From: Pleodorina starrii
Lineage: Eukaryota; Chlorophyta; Chlorophyceae; Chlamydomonadales; Volvocaceae
NCBI GenBank assembly: GCA_030267565.1
Contig: BRXU01000028.1
Location: forward strand, 645,001 to 709,000
Length of the DNA stretch: 64,000 nucleotides
Direction of reading: 5' to 3'
Positions within the stretch are counted from its first letter, which is position 1. The number at the start of each line of letters is the position of its first letter. Positions 24,001 to 33,349 of the stretch are shown piece after piece. The position numbers and the translations under genes were made by a program. Under the pieces are notes generated by a model. That model saw nothing but the letters and a program-made list of their open reading frames with translations. It made no database searches and had not been told where the DNA came from.

Positions 24001-27000
24001 AGCTTGAGGAGCGCATTGGACGAACGTTTACCTTGGACGCCGCTGCCAACGATGACGGCAGTAACTCGATTTGTAAGGTTTTCGCTTCTCCGACCCGCTC
24101 TTTCCTGACTTTCGATTGTTCCGGCCACACCATCTGGATGAACCCTCCCGTTCATCTTCTTGCGTCTTTCTTACGACACTATCGAACCTGCAAGGCATTC
24201 GATCCGAGCATCTCAGCGTGTATCCTTGTTCCGGCTGATCTGCGAAACGTTCGTAGCCTTCTTCATGGCATGACACGACTTATGACCCTGCCGGAGGGGA
24301 CTCAGCTGTACAAATCGAAACGACTCGACTTTCCCGATCCGACACGTGAAACGACTAGCCATGAACTCTGGTGGGATCCTCCGAAAAGTCAACCCGTCGA
24401 ACCGAAATGCGCCGTTACTGGTGGTAATGCGCAACTGAACCTTTTTGCGGGTCGACTTGGCGCCACGGTGGTACGAGTTCTCCCAGACACAGGCGCTACG
24501 CATTGTTTCATCTCCCAGACCCTGGCTACCAAGCTCGGATTACGACTCTTGCCTACTCCTTTCGCGCCGGTACGCTTAGCGGATCAGTCGACTAGCCCCA
24601 TTCTTGGCGAATGTCGTGCTCGATTGCGCCTCGACCGTTTTGGAACCGACGTACGTCTGCTCGTCCTTCCAAGCATGACTGTCTCCGCTGACGTAATCCT
24701 TGGCTCGAACTTCTTGTCTCGCTTCGACGCGCGATTAAGGCCCGCGCGTGGCGAGCTTACCCTCCAACGGCCGAACGGTGGGCAGTTTGTGCTGCGCGCT
24801 TTACAAGCACCTCCCATTCCGACCGACGATCCAATTCCTATCGAAACGAATTTTCTCGAAAAAGCGCCTAAGCGCACGTCTGTGGTATCCGCGGAACGCG
24901 CATTGCGAGACCTGTGCGAGTCACCCGGTTCTCGCGGGTTGCTGGTGGTTGTCCGCCCTCTCGATTCTCAGACCGCATCTTTCCCCAGCCCCGTTCCACA
25001 GGTTAATTCGCTCGAACCCGAAATCAATCTTCCACCCGATATCGAAGCGAATCGCGAACTCTCGACAATTCTTCACGATTACGCGGACGTTTTTGCCCCC
25101 ATTACCGGGTTGCCACCTGACCGTGGTGTGCATCATACTATCCCGCTCGAACCTGACGCGCAACCTGTTTTCCGACCACAATATCGGTTGTCTCTCCTGG
25201 AAAAGGAAGAGGTCGAAAAACAAGTGAAAGAACTTTTGGCGAAAGGGATGATCCAACCCTCCACTTCGCCCTACGGTGCGCCGATCCTTTTCGTGACCAA
25301 GAAGACTGGAGAGCTTCGAATGTGTATCGATTATCGAGCCCTGAACCGAATCACGATTAAGAACCGCTATCCTCTGCCTCGAATCGATGACACGCTTGAT
25401 CGTTTGTCGGGCGCACGTCTTTTTACGGCACTTGATTTGGCCTCTGGTTACCACCAACTGCGAATTCATCCCGACGACGTTCCGAAAACGGCTTTTAACA
25501 CGCCGCTCGGACATTTCGAATGGTTAGTGCTGCCTTTTGGTCTTTCGAACGCTCCCGCAACGTTCCAAGCGACGATGAACCGAATTTTCGCACCCTACAT
25601 GCATCGATTCGTAACCGTCTACCTGGATGACATTCTCATCTACTCGAAAACACCAGAGGAGCATGCGAATCATCTACGATTGGTGCTCGAAACTCTCCGT
25701 AAGCACGACTTGAAAGCCAAATTATCGAAATGCGAATTTTGGCGATCTGAAGTGAAATACCTTGGTCACGTGGTTTGTGCGGACGGAATTCGAATGGATC
25801 CGAAAAAGGTGGAAGCGATTCGAACATGGCCGTTACCCAAAGACCTGAGCGAGTTGCGGGCCTTTGTTGGCCTTGCGAATTACTTTCGCCGATTTATCCG
25901 AAATTTTGCTTCTCTGGCCGCGCCGCTCACGGATCTTTTCTCCAATTCGCGCCTCCCGGACCAGTGGCCACCACAGGCGTTGGCTGCTTTTGAATCCATC
26001 AAGAACCGCCTGTCGACTGACGTCCTTTTGTCATACCCTGATTTCGAACGACCTTTCGAAGTGGTTTCCGATGCCTCTTTGAACGGCACTGGCGCTGTCT
26101 TACTTCAGGACGGACGTCCCGTTGCCTTCACGAGCCGCAAATTTTCTCCGGCTGAACGAAATTATGCGACTGGCGAACAAGAACTTCTTGGCGTTGTGAA
26201 CGCACTACGTGAGTGGCGTTGTTACTTGCAGAGTAACATTCCCTTCACTCTGGTGACTGACCATCACCCCCTGACATACTTGAAAACGCAGACGCATATC
26301 AGTCGACGACAGGCCCGATGGATCGAATTTCTCGAACAGTTCAATTTCGACTGGGTTTATCGCCCTGGCAAATTGAACGTTGTTGCCGACGCTTTATCCC
26401 GGCACCCGAATCTGGCCACGATTCTCTGTGCGGTCGAACCTTCCTCTGATTCGCCCCTCCTCACTCGGCTGGCTGAAGCCACGCAGCGCGACGCTTACTT
26501 CCAAAATCCGAAAAACACTCGTTTACTGATCACACATCCTGGCGGATTTTACGTTTTGGAAGAGGAGGAGAACCAATGGCGAATCGTTGTTCCTAACGAT
26601 CCTGCATTGAAGCACGAAATCATCGCTCGAGCCCATGCTGACACGTTGTCTGGCCATCCAGGTCGTGACCGAACTATCGAACTCGTCCAACGAAATTTCT
26701 GGTGGCCAACCCTTCGAGCTGATGTGACCGACTTCGTTGCGAAGTGCGATACTTGCCAACGGACTAAACCTGCATCCGGTTTGCCGTTTGGGGAATTACG
26801 ACCTTTGCCGATTCCTGAAATGCCTTGGGACAGTGTGTCCATGGATTTCGTTGTGGGACTTCCGAAGACGAAACGGCATTTTGATGCGATCCTCGTCTTT
26901 GTAGATCGCCTCACGAAAATGGTACATTTAGCTCCGTGCCGTACGACCGCAACCGCGATCCAAACTGCGGATTTGATGTTCCATAACGTGGTACGACTTC

Positions 27001-30000
27001 ATGGAATGCCGAAAACGATTATTTCCGACCGCGATCCACGATTCAAAGGGCATTTCCTGCCTGCGTTGTTGAAACGCGCTGGTGCGAAGCAACATACCAG
27101 TACGGCTTTTCACCCCGAATCCGATGGACAGACGGAGCGAATTAATCGCGTTCTCGGCGACATGCTACGACACTATGCGACGCATGATCCGCACGAATGG
27201 GATCAGCATCTCGACGCTGCTGAATTCGCGATTAACAATCTGAAAAATCGAACAACGGGACATTCCCCCTTCTTCTTGAACTACGGTTTCCACCCTCGAA
27301 CTCCTTTGCAGTTGGAACTGGGTGATGCCGTTCCCGTCGCGAAAGATTACGTTGATACACTACACGATCGGTTGAAACTTGCGAAACGATTTTACGAAGC
27401 TGCTCAAGATCGCGCTTTGGTACAGGAGAGTCGAAACCGTCGAAAAATCACTCTCTCTGTTGGACAACAAGTCCTGTTGAGCACTCGAAACCTTTCTTTG
27501 CAAGCAGGAACACGAAAATTGATGCCGAAATTCATTGGACCTTTTACGATCACAGAACGCATCAATCCCGTTGCGTTTCGACTGAAGTTGCCTCCTGAAT
27601 ATCGATTCCACGATGTCTTCCATGTGTCTCTGCTACGTCCATATCGTACTGACGTGTCGAATGGACCTACGAATCCACCTCCGCCTTTGGAAATCGATGG
27701 TGAAACTTCCCGACCCGTTTGGGTTATTTCGAAAATTGTGAAACACGAAGAACGGAAGTTACGCCGACGGACTTTGTATCGCTTCCTGGTACAGTGGCAA
27801 GGCTACGGTGACGAACACAACACGTGGCTTGATTCGAAGGACGTTCCAGACGAATTGGTGAACGAATATTGGAAAACTCACCCGGAACACAGCGCGGACG
27901 CTGGTTCCTCGGGGGGGGAGGCAGCTGTTGTAGCGTGATGGCTACACAGGACTTATGCGAATTATTGAATATGATTATGATTATCGAATTACCGATAACA
28001 GAACCTTCCGAATAGTATAGAATATCTCTTGATCGAGTATTCTAGAATCTGTACGACAATCACGAATCTCGAAGCCGTCTTTGCTCACAGAAAGAACGAT
28101 GACTGGACGTTAAGTTCTGATTCGATTCTGAGCACGGGAGTAAATACCGTGGCCGGGGCAGTGCCGGCCTGAGACAAAGGTATTTACCTACGTATCTCAC
28201 TACAACATACACTCTCACCACTTTGAATTTGCGACCCATGCTGTCCGAGGAGGCCCTCCCGGGCAGCTTCAGGAATGCCGTGTGGGACACCCCCGCGTGC
28301 TTGAACACCAGAATCATCTGCTTCCGGAACTATCGCAGCAGCAACATCAGGCATAGATGCAGACAACAGTAGCAGCAGGCGCAGCGTTAGGCGCAGCGTT
28401 AGGCGCAGCAGTAGCAGCAAACGCAGCAGAAGCAGCAGCAGGCGCAACAGCAGTAGTATGCAGGGGATCGAGGCCGTAGAAAATGGGCCGTCAGGAGCAG
28501 CACTCGAGGGGGCGGATACACAGTTCTACACACGCCGGCCGGCAGCCGGCAGCAACGCGGCCCCTCCCTCCCGCCCCCGACGGTCCAACCCCCCCTCTCC
28601 CCCCTTCTCCCCCATGCTCTGCTCAACCCATTGCCACCCAACCACCCATCCAGCCACCGACGACTCTCCAGCCCCCCGCCGCCGCGGTCCCACCACCTTC
28701 ATTACCCCCCCCGCCAGCCGCCACCCAGCCGGCGACCAACCCGCCTTCTAACCCCCCACCACCTTTCCGCCACCCCCCCACCCCCACTAGGGAGCCACCC
28801 GCCTTCTTAACCAGCCAAACCGCCCCACCAGCCACACCGCACCGCCCCACACCGCCCCACCAGCCACACCGCACCGCACCACACCGCCCCACCAGCCACA
28901 CCGCACCGCACCACACCGCCCCACCAGCCACACCGCACCGCACCACACCGCCCCACCAGCCGCACCACACCACACCGCCCCACCACCCGCCCCACCACCC
29001 CACCAGCCAGCCATTCACCTTCTTGGAACCGTCCACGCTGTGCTCCACTCGCTCGAATGCGGGGGCGTCCGCCGCCTCAAAGGCCGCCCGCAGCTGCTCC
29101 TCCCCCGCTCCCTCCGGCAGCGAGTGGACGAGCAGCTTGGCCTGCTCCGAAGGCGGCACCTGGATCTGGGGGGCATCCACCTGGAAGGAGGGGGCCGCCA
29201 TCTGGAGCTCCCGCATCACTATCTGATGAGGGGGGGGGCAGGGTGAGGGGGCGGGGGAGAGGAGGGGCCAGGATGAGGGGGCGGGATGAGGGGGTGCAGG
29301 ATGGGGGGCAGGATGGGGGGCAGGGTGAGGGGGCGGGGGAGAAGAGGAGGAGCGGGGGTAGAGTATAAGAGCCCAGAGCGTTTCAAGCTGCCAAGGGAGG
29401 GGAGGAGAGGGGTTGCAGAGTGCGATGGAAGTCGGATGGTTGCAGTTTCCGGCTTCGCAAAGTTGGAATGGGGGCTGTGCTGCGCAGTCTCGGGCAGCTA
29501 GCTGGGTGCCCCAGATTGCGAAGCCGGAAAAGCCGGGACTGCCGTCCCTGACCCTTCCTTGGCCGCGCTCCGCCTTCTTCAAACCCCCTCCTTCCATCCC
29601 TGCCTCCCTCCCTCCCTTCACCGCACTGCCACACTCTACCCCTCCCATCCTCCCATGCCTCCCATGCCTCCCTTTTCCCCTCCCCCCTCCATCCCCCCTC
29701 CATCCCTCCCTCCCCCCCCTCCCTCCCTCCCGTTTCCACCCCCCCCTCCCTCCCTCCCTCCCCCCCATGCCTCCCGTTTCCCCTCCCTCACCCCCTCCCT
29801 CCCCCTCCTCCCCCCCCAGCCTCACCCGCATGGTGACGGACGCATCCTCCCTGGAGTCGTGTGCGCCGCCCTCCCCCCTCCGCATATCCAGACCCAGAAA
29901 CACCTTCGCGAGGTCCTTCAGACCCGGGGTGCAGGCGGGCAGACCCCTGACGTCCATCCGTCCATCCGTTGGTTGGTTGGTTGATACAGGCGGGCAGGCA

Positions 30001-30721
30001 GGCAGGCAGGCAGGCAGGAGGGCAGGCGGGCAGGGAATGTAAGCAAGATACAGGGCAAGCAGCGGAGGGACGGGGAGTCATCCCCCCGTCTCTTAGGGTG
30101 GGTTTCTTTGGTCCCCAGCGCTGAGCGGGCGCGCCGCGGGGGGAGGAGGGGAGGGGACTCGGCCAGTTGTGGGGCTCCCTCAGGCGCCATCAGCGGAGGC
30201 ACAGCCGGGACCGCGGGGAAGGAGGATGGATGGCAAAGGGGTACGAATGGACCTCCAAGTTCCACGTTCTGTTCGGCGGACTGCCGGAGGAGTTTGAGCA
30301 CGAGACCTCAGCGACCGCAGCGGGTTGCAGGACGCTGCCTCACGGCCCCCCTCACCTCTCCCTCACCTCCCACACACCTCCCACGCCCCTCTCGTTCCAC
30401 ACGCCCCTCTCGTGCTCCCACACACACCTCCCACACGCCCCTCTCGTGCTTCCACACACCTCCCACACGCCCCTCTCGTGCTCCCACGCGCCCCTCTCGT
30501 GCCCCTCTCGTGCACCTGAAAGAGTACATGAGCGCCGTGTCGATAACGGGCTGGAAGTCGATCCGCAGCGCCGTCAGATCGTGGTGCAGCGAGTGACCCA
30601 CGAGAACCACGGGTCGGCCGTCACCGCCCTCGCCCCCGCCCTCCAGCAGCTTGCGAACCGCCTTCTGGGCGTCGCGCGCCGTCACCGTCACCCCCTCCAG
30701 GTCAGCTTCCGTCACGCCTGC

Positions 30722-30794
<73 letters not shown>

Positions 30795-33349
30795 TGTGTG
30801 TGCGAGAGAGAGTGTGTGTGTATGCGAGAGGGTGTGTGTTGAGAGAGAGAGAGTGTGTATATGTGTGTGTGAGAGAGAGAGAGAGAGATAGAGAGAGTGC
30901 GTATGTGCGAGAGCGTTGTGTGCGAGTCTGAACACCCGGCCCGCTGCTAGGGCAGGCACCCACCCGTCTCTGTGCGTGTCTGTTGTAAGATGAGACAGGC
31001 GAGAGCCAGGAGCAGGCGCCCACCCACCCACCCACCCACCCACCCGTTTCTTTGTGCGTATTTGTGGCAGATGACAAGCGCTAAGAACCCACCCAGCCAC
31101 CCAGCCACCCACCCAGCCACCCAGCCACCCACCGGTCAGCTGTGTGCGCAGGTCCTTGATGACGCCCTCTGGCCTCACCAGCTCCCGATACACCACCGCC
31201 CCGAACTCGTCCACCACACACACGCCCAGCAGCGCCGCGTCGTCAGTCTCCGTGGAGCACATCTCGCAATCTAGAGCCAGCAGCCGGGGCCGCACATCGG
31301 CGGATAGCTGAGACCTGCGGCGCATCGAGGGGCCACACAACGACAGACACAAAGACACACGGACACAAAGACACACGGACATACGGGCAGAAACAGACAC
31401 GTGATGCCCTCGGAGGTGGAGTGGGGTGCGGCGAGGTGGGGGTGGGGTGAGGTGGGGTGGGATGGAGTGGGGTGGGGTGGGATGGAGTGGGGTGAGGTGG
31501 GGGTGGGGTGAGGTGGGGTGAGGTGGAGTGGATTGGCGCCGCGGACCTCTCCCGCCCGTGTTTGCGCTTTCACGTGCGCCTCAGTGCGTGAGTGCGTGAG
31601 TGCGCCCCACCGCCCCAACCGCCCAACCGCTCGACCGTGTGCGTCACACCGCGCCACCCACCGCTTGGCCCGGACCCAGCCGACGTCGTACGACGGCAAG
31701 TGGCCAAAGAGAGTGTCGTATCTCGAGTTGGCGCGAGTACGGCGCACCAGCGACCAAACAGAGACCTGCTGGGAATCCATCGGCGGGGCCTGCGCCTGCG
31801 CCTGAGCGGCCGCCGGCCTCTCCTTCTCCTTCTCCTTCCCCTCCTCTCCTCCCTTCTGCTTCTGCTGCTGCTTCTGCTGCGGCTGCTGCTGCAGCTGTTG
31901 CCCAGTGGTGGCAAAATCGGGCTCCCCGGGCTGCGGTGGCGGGACTTCTCCGAGTCTATTGGCGGCGTCCTGGCGGCCGTTGAGAGGAGGAGAAGGGCGG
32001 CGGAGCGGAGGCGGGTAGCGGGTCGGTTGCGTGAAGCTGAGGAGAGACGCAATGACGAAACGACGAAACGGCGACCGGAAAAGGCGGGCCGGGGGGCATC
32101 CGAGCGGGGCCTCGCCCACCTTGGCACCGCCCCGCCGCCCCCTGTCCCTCTGCCCCCCTCATCCCTCCTCTCTCCACCCCACTTGTGGCTGCCTACCTTG
32201 CGTGCCCGGCGGATCCACTTCAGGTACCGCGGCACCACCTCCCGGGCCCGGGCCGCAGCGGCAGCCGACCGCTTGAAAGCCCGTTTCGGCGCCGGCGGCG
32301 CCGTTGCCGGCGACTCGCCGGCAGCGCCCGACTCGCCTCCCGCCGCGGCACCGGCGCCGTCGGCCTGCGGGGCCTCCTCCTCCTCGTCCTCGTCCTCGTC
32401 GTCGTCGTCGTCCTCCGCCATCAGATCCGCTGCAAAGGCTTCCAGAAGCTGCGAGGTGGGAAACAGAGGTGGAGCCGAGAGGTGGAACGAGCACGGAGGA
32501 AGGTGGAGGAAGGTGGAGGAAGGTGGAGGAAGGTGGTGGCGGAAGGTGGCGAAAGGCCTCTCGCGAGGTGGGGTGAACGAGCGGGCACGGGGCGAGAATC
32601 GCGGGTGGCGCTTGGGGAGGTGGTGTTGTGGGGCCAGCCTCGGGTCAAACATGCGGGGCTACTTGCATGTGGATGGCCTCCTTTGGGGCATCGGGGCATT
32701 TGGGTGCTCTGTTCAACTGCCCTGGCTACGACAAAAGGTGACGGGATGACGGGGCGCGGCGTTGCAGGGGGCGTTCAACGGAGCGGGAGGGCAGGAGACG
32801 GGCAAGTGGTGAAATGGTGAGGTAATGGAGGCGCGGGATTCATTGGGCGGGCGGGGAAAGGGGGCTCTGGGGGTCCGGTGCACGCTGCCAAGGCATGCTG
32901 TGGGTTGCTGGGGTTGGAGTTGGGGCCGTTTGGGCCAGGTCCTGGCGCGTATGGTCGGGGTTGTTGTAAGCAGTTCCTCCGCCCAGCCAAAAGGTGACGT
33001 ACGGCTTACCTTTCTGCTGTGTTTCTTTGGGTCCATATAGCGACTCTGGTGGTGTTAAGGGAAGAGATGCGCGCATTTTGGGAGTCACGGTATCAAGGTC
33101 GGGAAAACTGTTATTCGGCACCCCTAATCACAATTGTAAAATGTTGAAGTCTTCATAACATTTCAGCAGACATTCTAAATGCGGGGCAAGAGGTGGCGGC
33201 TTGTTTGACGAATGTGGCGGCCGCACGAAAACCCTACTTACGTGCGCCCTGATGAACTTTGGCCAAAGTCCATTCTTCCCTGGAATGTCATGCTTATTGC
33301 AGAACTTAACGAGACTCACAAGGTCATCTGTTGTCGCGTCGCTAAACAT
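21040..33349 (-). CDS. DEDDh RNA exonuclease, REX/small-RNA-degrading nuclease family, with RRM-like domain
   Basis: Ten exons (transcript order): 33242-33349, 33010-33045, 32197-32448, 31662-31930, 31133-31314, 30516-30717, 29826-29946, 29019-29222, 28219-28329, 21040-21852; 2298 nt, 765 residues, all GT-AG with matching phases. The N-terminus ([20 protein letters not shown]) resembles plant SDN proteins. An acidic run lies near 60-73. The exonuclease domain spans about 225-390: ExoI is LDCEMC (D237, E239), ExoII is GHSLHHDL (D329) and ExoIII is HDSREDA (H379, D384), so all DEDDh residues are present. Residues about 419-500 form an RRM-like domain ([26 protein letters not shown]). The tail is Lys/Ala/Gly-rich ([14 protein letters not shown]), likely nuclear or RNA-binding. 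Such enzymes trim 3' ends of small RNAs, rRNA or tRNA; the exact substrate is not inferable. The last intron (21853-28218) hosts the retrotransposon. Confidence 0.9.
22428..22432. repeat. Target-site duplication, left copy (TACAC)
   Basis: TACAC directly precedes the 5' LTR and is repeated at 28208-28212 directly after the 3' LTR. Five bases is the usual length for Ty3/gypsy integrases. Confidence 0.9.
22433..22714 (+). repeat. 5' long terminal repeat, 282 bp
   Basis: It begins TGTTGTAG and ends CTACAACA, an 8-bp perfect inverted terminal repeat of the TG...CA type. Line-by-line reading against 27926-28207 shows no difference. It contains nested inverted repeats: GTAAATACC (22647-22655) with GGTATTTAC (22686-22694), enclosing GGCCGG (22658-22663) with CCGGCC (22671-22676). 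Confidence 0.95.
22719..22730 (+). promoter_or_regulatory. Candidate tRNA primer-binding site
   Basis: TGGTGTCTCAGC starts four bases after the 5' LTR. A TGG start matches the CCA end of a tRNA, as expected for minus-strand priming. Which tRNA pairs with it was not determined. Confidence 0.45.
22950..23897 (+). CDS. gag: Retrotransposon gag (capsid/nucleocapsid) protein
   Basis: This is a 315-residue protein from the ATG at 22950 to UAG at 23895. The N-terminus is Asn/Pro/Gln-rich and low complexity. Residues about 70-110 form a coiled coil ([20 protein letters not shown]). The middle resembles a gag capsid region ([11 protein letters not shown]). Near the C-terminus is one zinc knuckle, [15 protein letters not shown], with spacing C-X2-C-X5-H-X4-C; the usual retroviral knuckle has X4 before His, so this one has an extra residue. 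Gag forms the particle that packages element RNA. The following pol region is in the same frame with only this UAG between, so the stop may be read through. Confidence 0.9.
   Translation: MTDPTETNTLPNDPMPVDGNTNNVNPANPTNLPNPANTTQQQQRQQQQRQQPPPARTAPTPTPTGAEAATGPSSPDIAAQIQLAETQLKLKQAELELVRAQADLANASASGSRPPVPSPSKDGSLDNFVNDFQEWAVRFIPNQLEDSVWQFRTAVKEYPPGAQDWLADWRREQKQSSKPFDLTELLRDFLNRFDPKDANDNGKRPSTSSWVEAVNKRSRQDRQGHNRDSTAANQARTDEATPARPGRVMSKAMQWAFRMAEEKPNEPSNVPNPLVPGTFLTNKAKFEWMDQGRCFKCGQQAKHIKAACPGIPHPK
23898..27938 (+). CDS. pol: Retrotransposon pol polyprotein (Dam-like domain, PR, RT, RNase H, IN, chromodomain)
   Basis: The open frame continues from the gag UAG to a stop inside the 3' LTR. The first in-frame ATG is 23976. 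Domains in order: a methyltransferase-like segment (23976-24390) with TLDAAAND and IWMNPPV; aspartic protease with DTGATHC (about 24485-24505); reverse transcriptase (about 25080-25780) with YLDD near 25620; RNase H (about 26040-26400) with VSDAS, GEQELL and DALSR; integrase with an HHCC zinc site ending CDTC, then MDFV, ISDRD and HPESDGQTE supplying the D, D and E; and a chromodomain near the end ([16 protein letters not shown]). All catalytic motifs of PR, RT, RNase H and IN are intact. Expression would need UAG readthrough or internal initiation. Confidence 0.93.
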   Translation, partial: GVAQSFLCGGRTGSNVSKLAPDYDSRMIDLDLIAKLEERIGRTFTLDAAANDDGSNSICKVFASPTRSFLTFDCSGHTIWMNPPVHLLASFLRHYRTCKAFDPSISACILVPADLRNVRSLLHGMTRLMTLPEGTQLYKSKRLDFPDPTRETTSHELWWDPPKSQPVEPKCAVTGGNAQLNLFAGRLGATVVRVLPDTGATHCFISQTLATKLGLRLLPTPFAPVRLADQSTSPILGECRARLRLDRFGTDVRLLVLPSMTVSADVILGSNFLSRFDARLRPARGELTLQRPNGGQFVLRALQAPPIPTDDPIPIETNFLEKAPKRTSVVSAERALRDLCESPGSRGLLVVVRPLDSQTASFPSPVPQVNSLEPEINLPPDIEANRELSTILHDYADVFAPITGLPPDRGVHHTIPLEPDAQPVFRPQYRLSLLEKEEVEKQVKELLAKGMIQPSTSPYGAPILFVTKKTGELRMCIDYRALNRITIKNRYPLPRIDDTLDRLSGARLFTALDLASGYHQLRIHPDDVPKTAFNTPLGHFEWLVLPFGLSNAPATFQATMNRIFAPYMHRFVTVYLDDILIYSKTPEEHANHLRLVLETLRKHDLKAKLSKCEFWRSEVKYLGHVVCADGIRMDPKKVEAIRTWPLPKDLSELRAFVGLANYFRRFIRNFASLAAPLTDLFSNSRLPDQWPPQALAAFESIKNRLSTDVLLSYPDFERPFEVVSDASLNGTGAVLLQDGRPVAFTSRKFSPAERNYATGEQELLGVVNALREWRCYLQSNIPFTLVTDHHPLTYLKTQTHISRRQARWIEFLEQFNFDWVYRPGKLNVVADALSRHPNLATILCAVEPSSDSPLLTRLAEATQRDAYFQNPKNTRLLITHPGGFYVLEEEENQWRIVVPNDPALKHEIIARAHADTLSGHPGRDRTIELVQRNFWWPTLRADVTDFVAKCDTCQRTKPASGLPFGELRPLPIPEMPWDSVSMDFVVGLPKTKRHFDAILVFVDRLTKMVHLAPCRTTATAIQTADLMFHNVVRLHGMPKTIISDRDPRFKGHFLPALLKRAGAKQHTSTAFHPESDGQTERINRVLGDMLRHYATHDPHEWDQHLDAAEFAINNLKNRTTGHSPFFLNYGFHPRTPLQLELGDAVPVAKDYVDTLHDRLKLAKRFYEAAQDRALVQESRNRRKITLSVGQQVLLSTRNLSLQAGTRKLMPKFIGPFTITERINPVAFRLKLPPEYRFHDVFHVSLLRPYRTDVSNGPTNPPPPLEIDGETSRPVWVISKIVKHEERKLRRRTLYRFLVQWQGYGDEHNTWLDSKDVPDELVNEYWKTHPEHSADAGSSGGEAAVVA
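27911..27921 (+). promoter_or_regulatory. Polypurine tract
   Basis: Eight G followed by AGG ends four bases before the 3' LTR, where the plus-strand primer is expected. It lies inside the last codons of pol. Confidence 0.8.
27926..28207 (+). repeat. 3' long terminal repeat, 282 bp
   Basis: Same sequence as the 5' LTR by eye. The pol stop codon (27936-27938) lies in its first 13 bases. Confidence 0.95.
28208..28212. repeat. Target-site duplication, right copy (TACAC)
   Basis: TACAC follows the 3' LTR and matches 22428-22432. On the host gene strand these are bases 7-11 of the intron that starts at 28218. Confidence 0.9.
28820..29010. repeat. 32-bp minisatellite in an exonuclease intron
   Basis: About four to five imperfect copies of a unit beginning CCACCAGCCACACCGCACCG, within the intron 28330-29018. 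The repeat keeps frames open on both strands by composition, so open frames here are not evidence for genes. Confidence 0.8.
29600..29818. repeat. CCCTCC-type polypyrimidine tract (+ strand)
   Basis: A long C/T-rich stretch next to exon 7 of the exonuclease gene (purine-rich in its transcript). Low complexity. Confidence 0.7.
30721..30905. repeat. Compound TG / GAGA microsatellite
   Basis: (TG)n passes into alternating (GA)n and (TG)n blocks within an exonuclease intron, 4 nt from the exon start at 30717 on the transcript strand, where it supplies the CA/TC-rich tract upstream of the splice acceptor. Confidence 0.85.
31412..31532. repeat. G-rich minisatellite (GGTGGGGTGAGGTGG-like)
   Basis: Repeated GGGGTG, GGGATG and GAGGTG blocks on the + strand in an exonuclease intron. 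Runs of four G at short spacing could form G-quadruplexes in the DNA; the host transcript carries the C-rich strand. Confidence 0.75.

Larger units (their letters stand above)
22433..28207 (+). mobile_element. Complete Ty3/gypsy LTR retrotransposon with chromodomain
   Basis: This is a 5775-bp element: 5' LTR, candidate primer-binding site, gag, pol, polypurine tract, 3' LTR, bounded by a TACAC duplication. The order protease, reverse transcriptase, RNase H, integrase places it in Ty3/gypsy, and the C-terminal chromodomain suggests a chromovirus. The two LTRs look identical by eye and the only interruption of the gag-pol frame is one UAG, so insertion is recent and the copy may be active. It lies antisense to the host RNA exonuclease gene, inside its last intron. 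Composition differs from the host: much lower GC, Arg often CGA, Glu often GAA. Removing element plus one TACAC leaves a host intron of about 590 nt. Confidence 0.95.

Noticed and set aside
28787..29014. Trp/Cys/Gly-rich open frames in the 32-bp repeat
   Set aside because: Produced by the repeat unit; located within an intron of the exonuclease gene.
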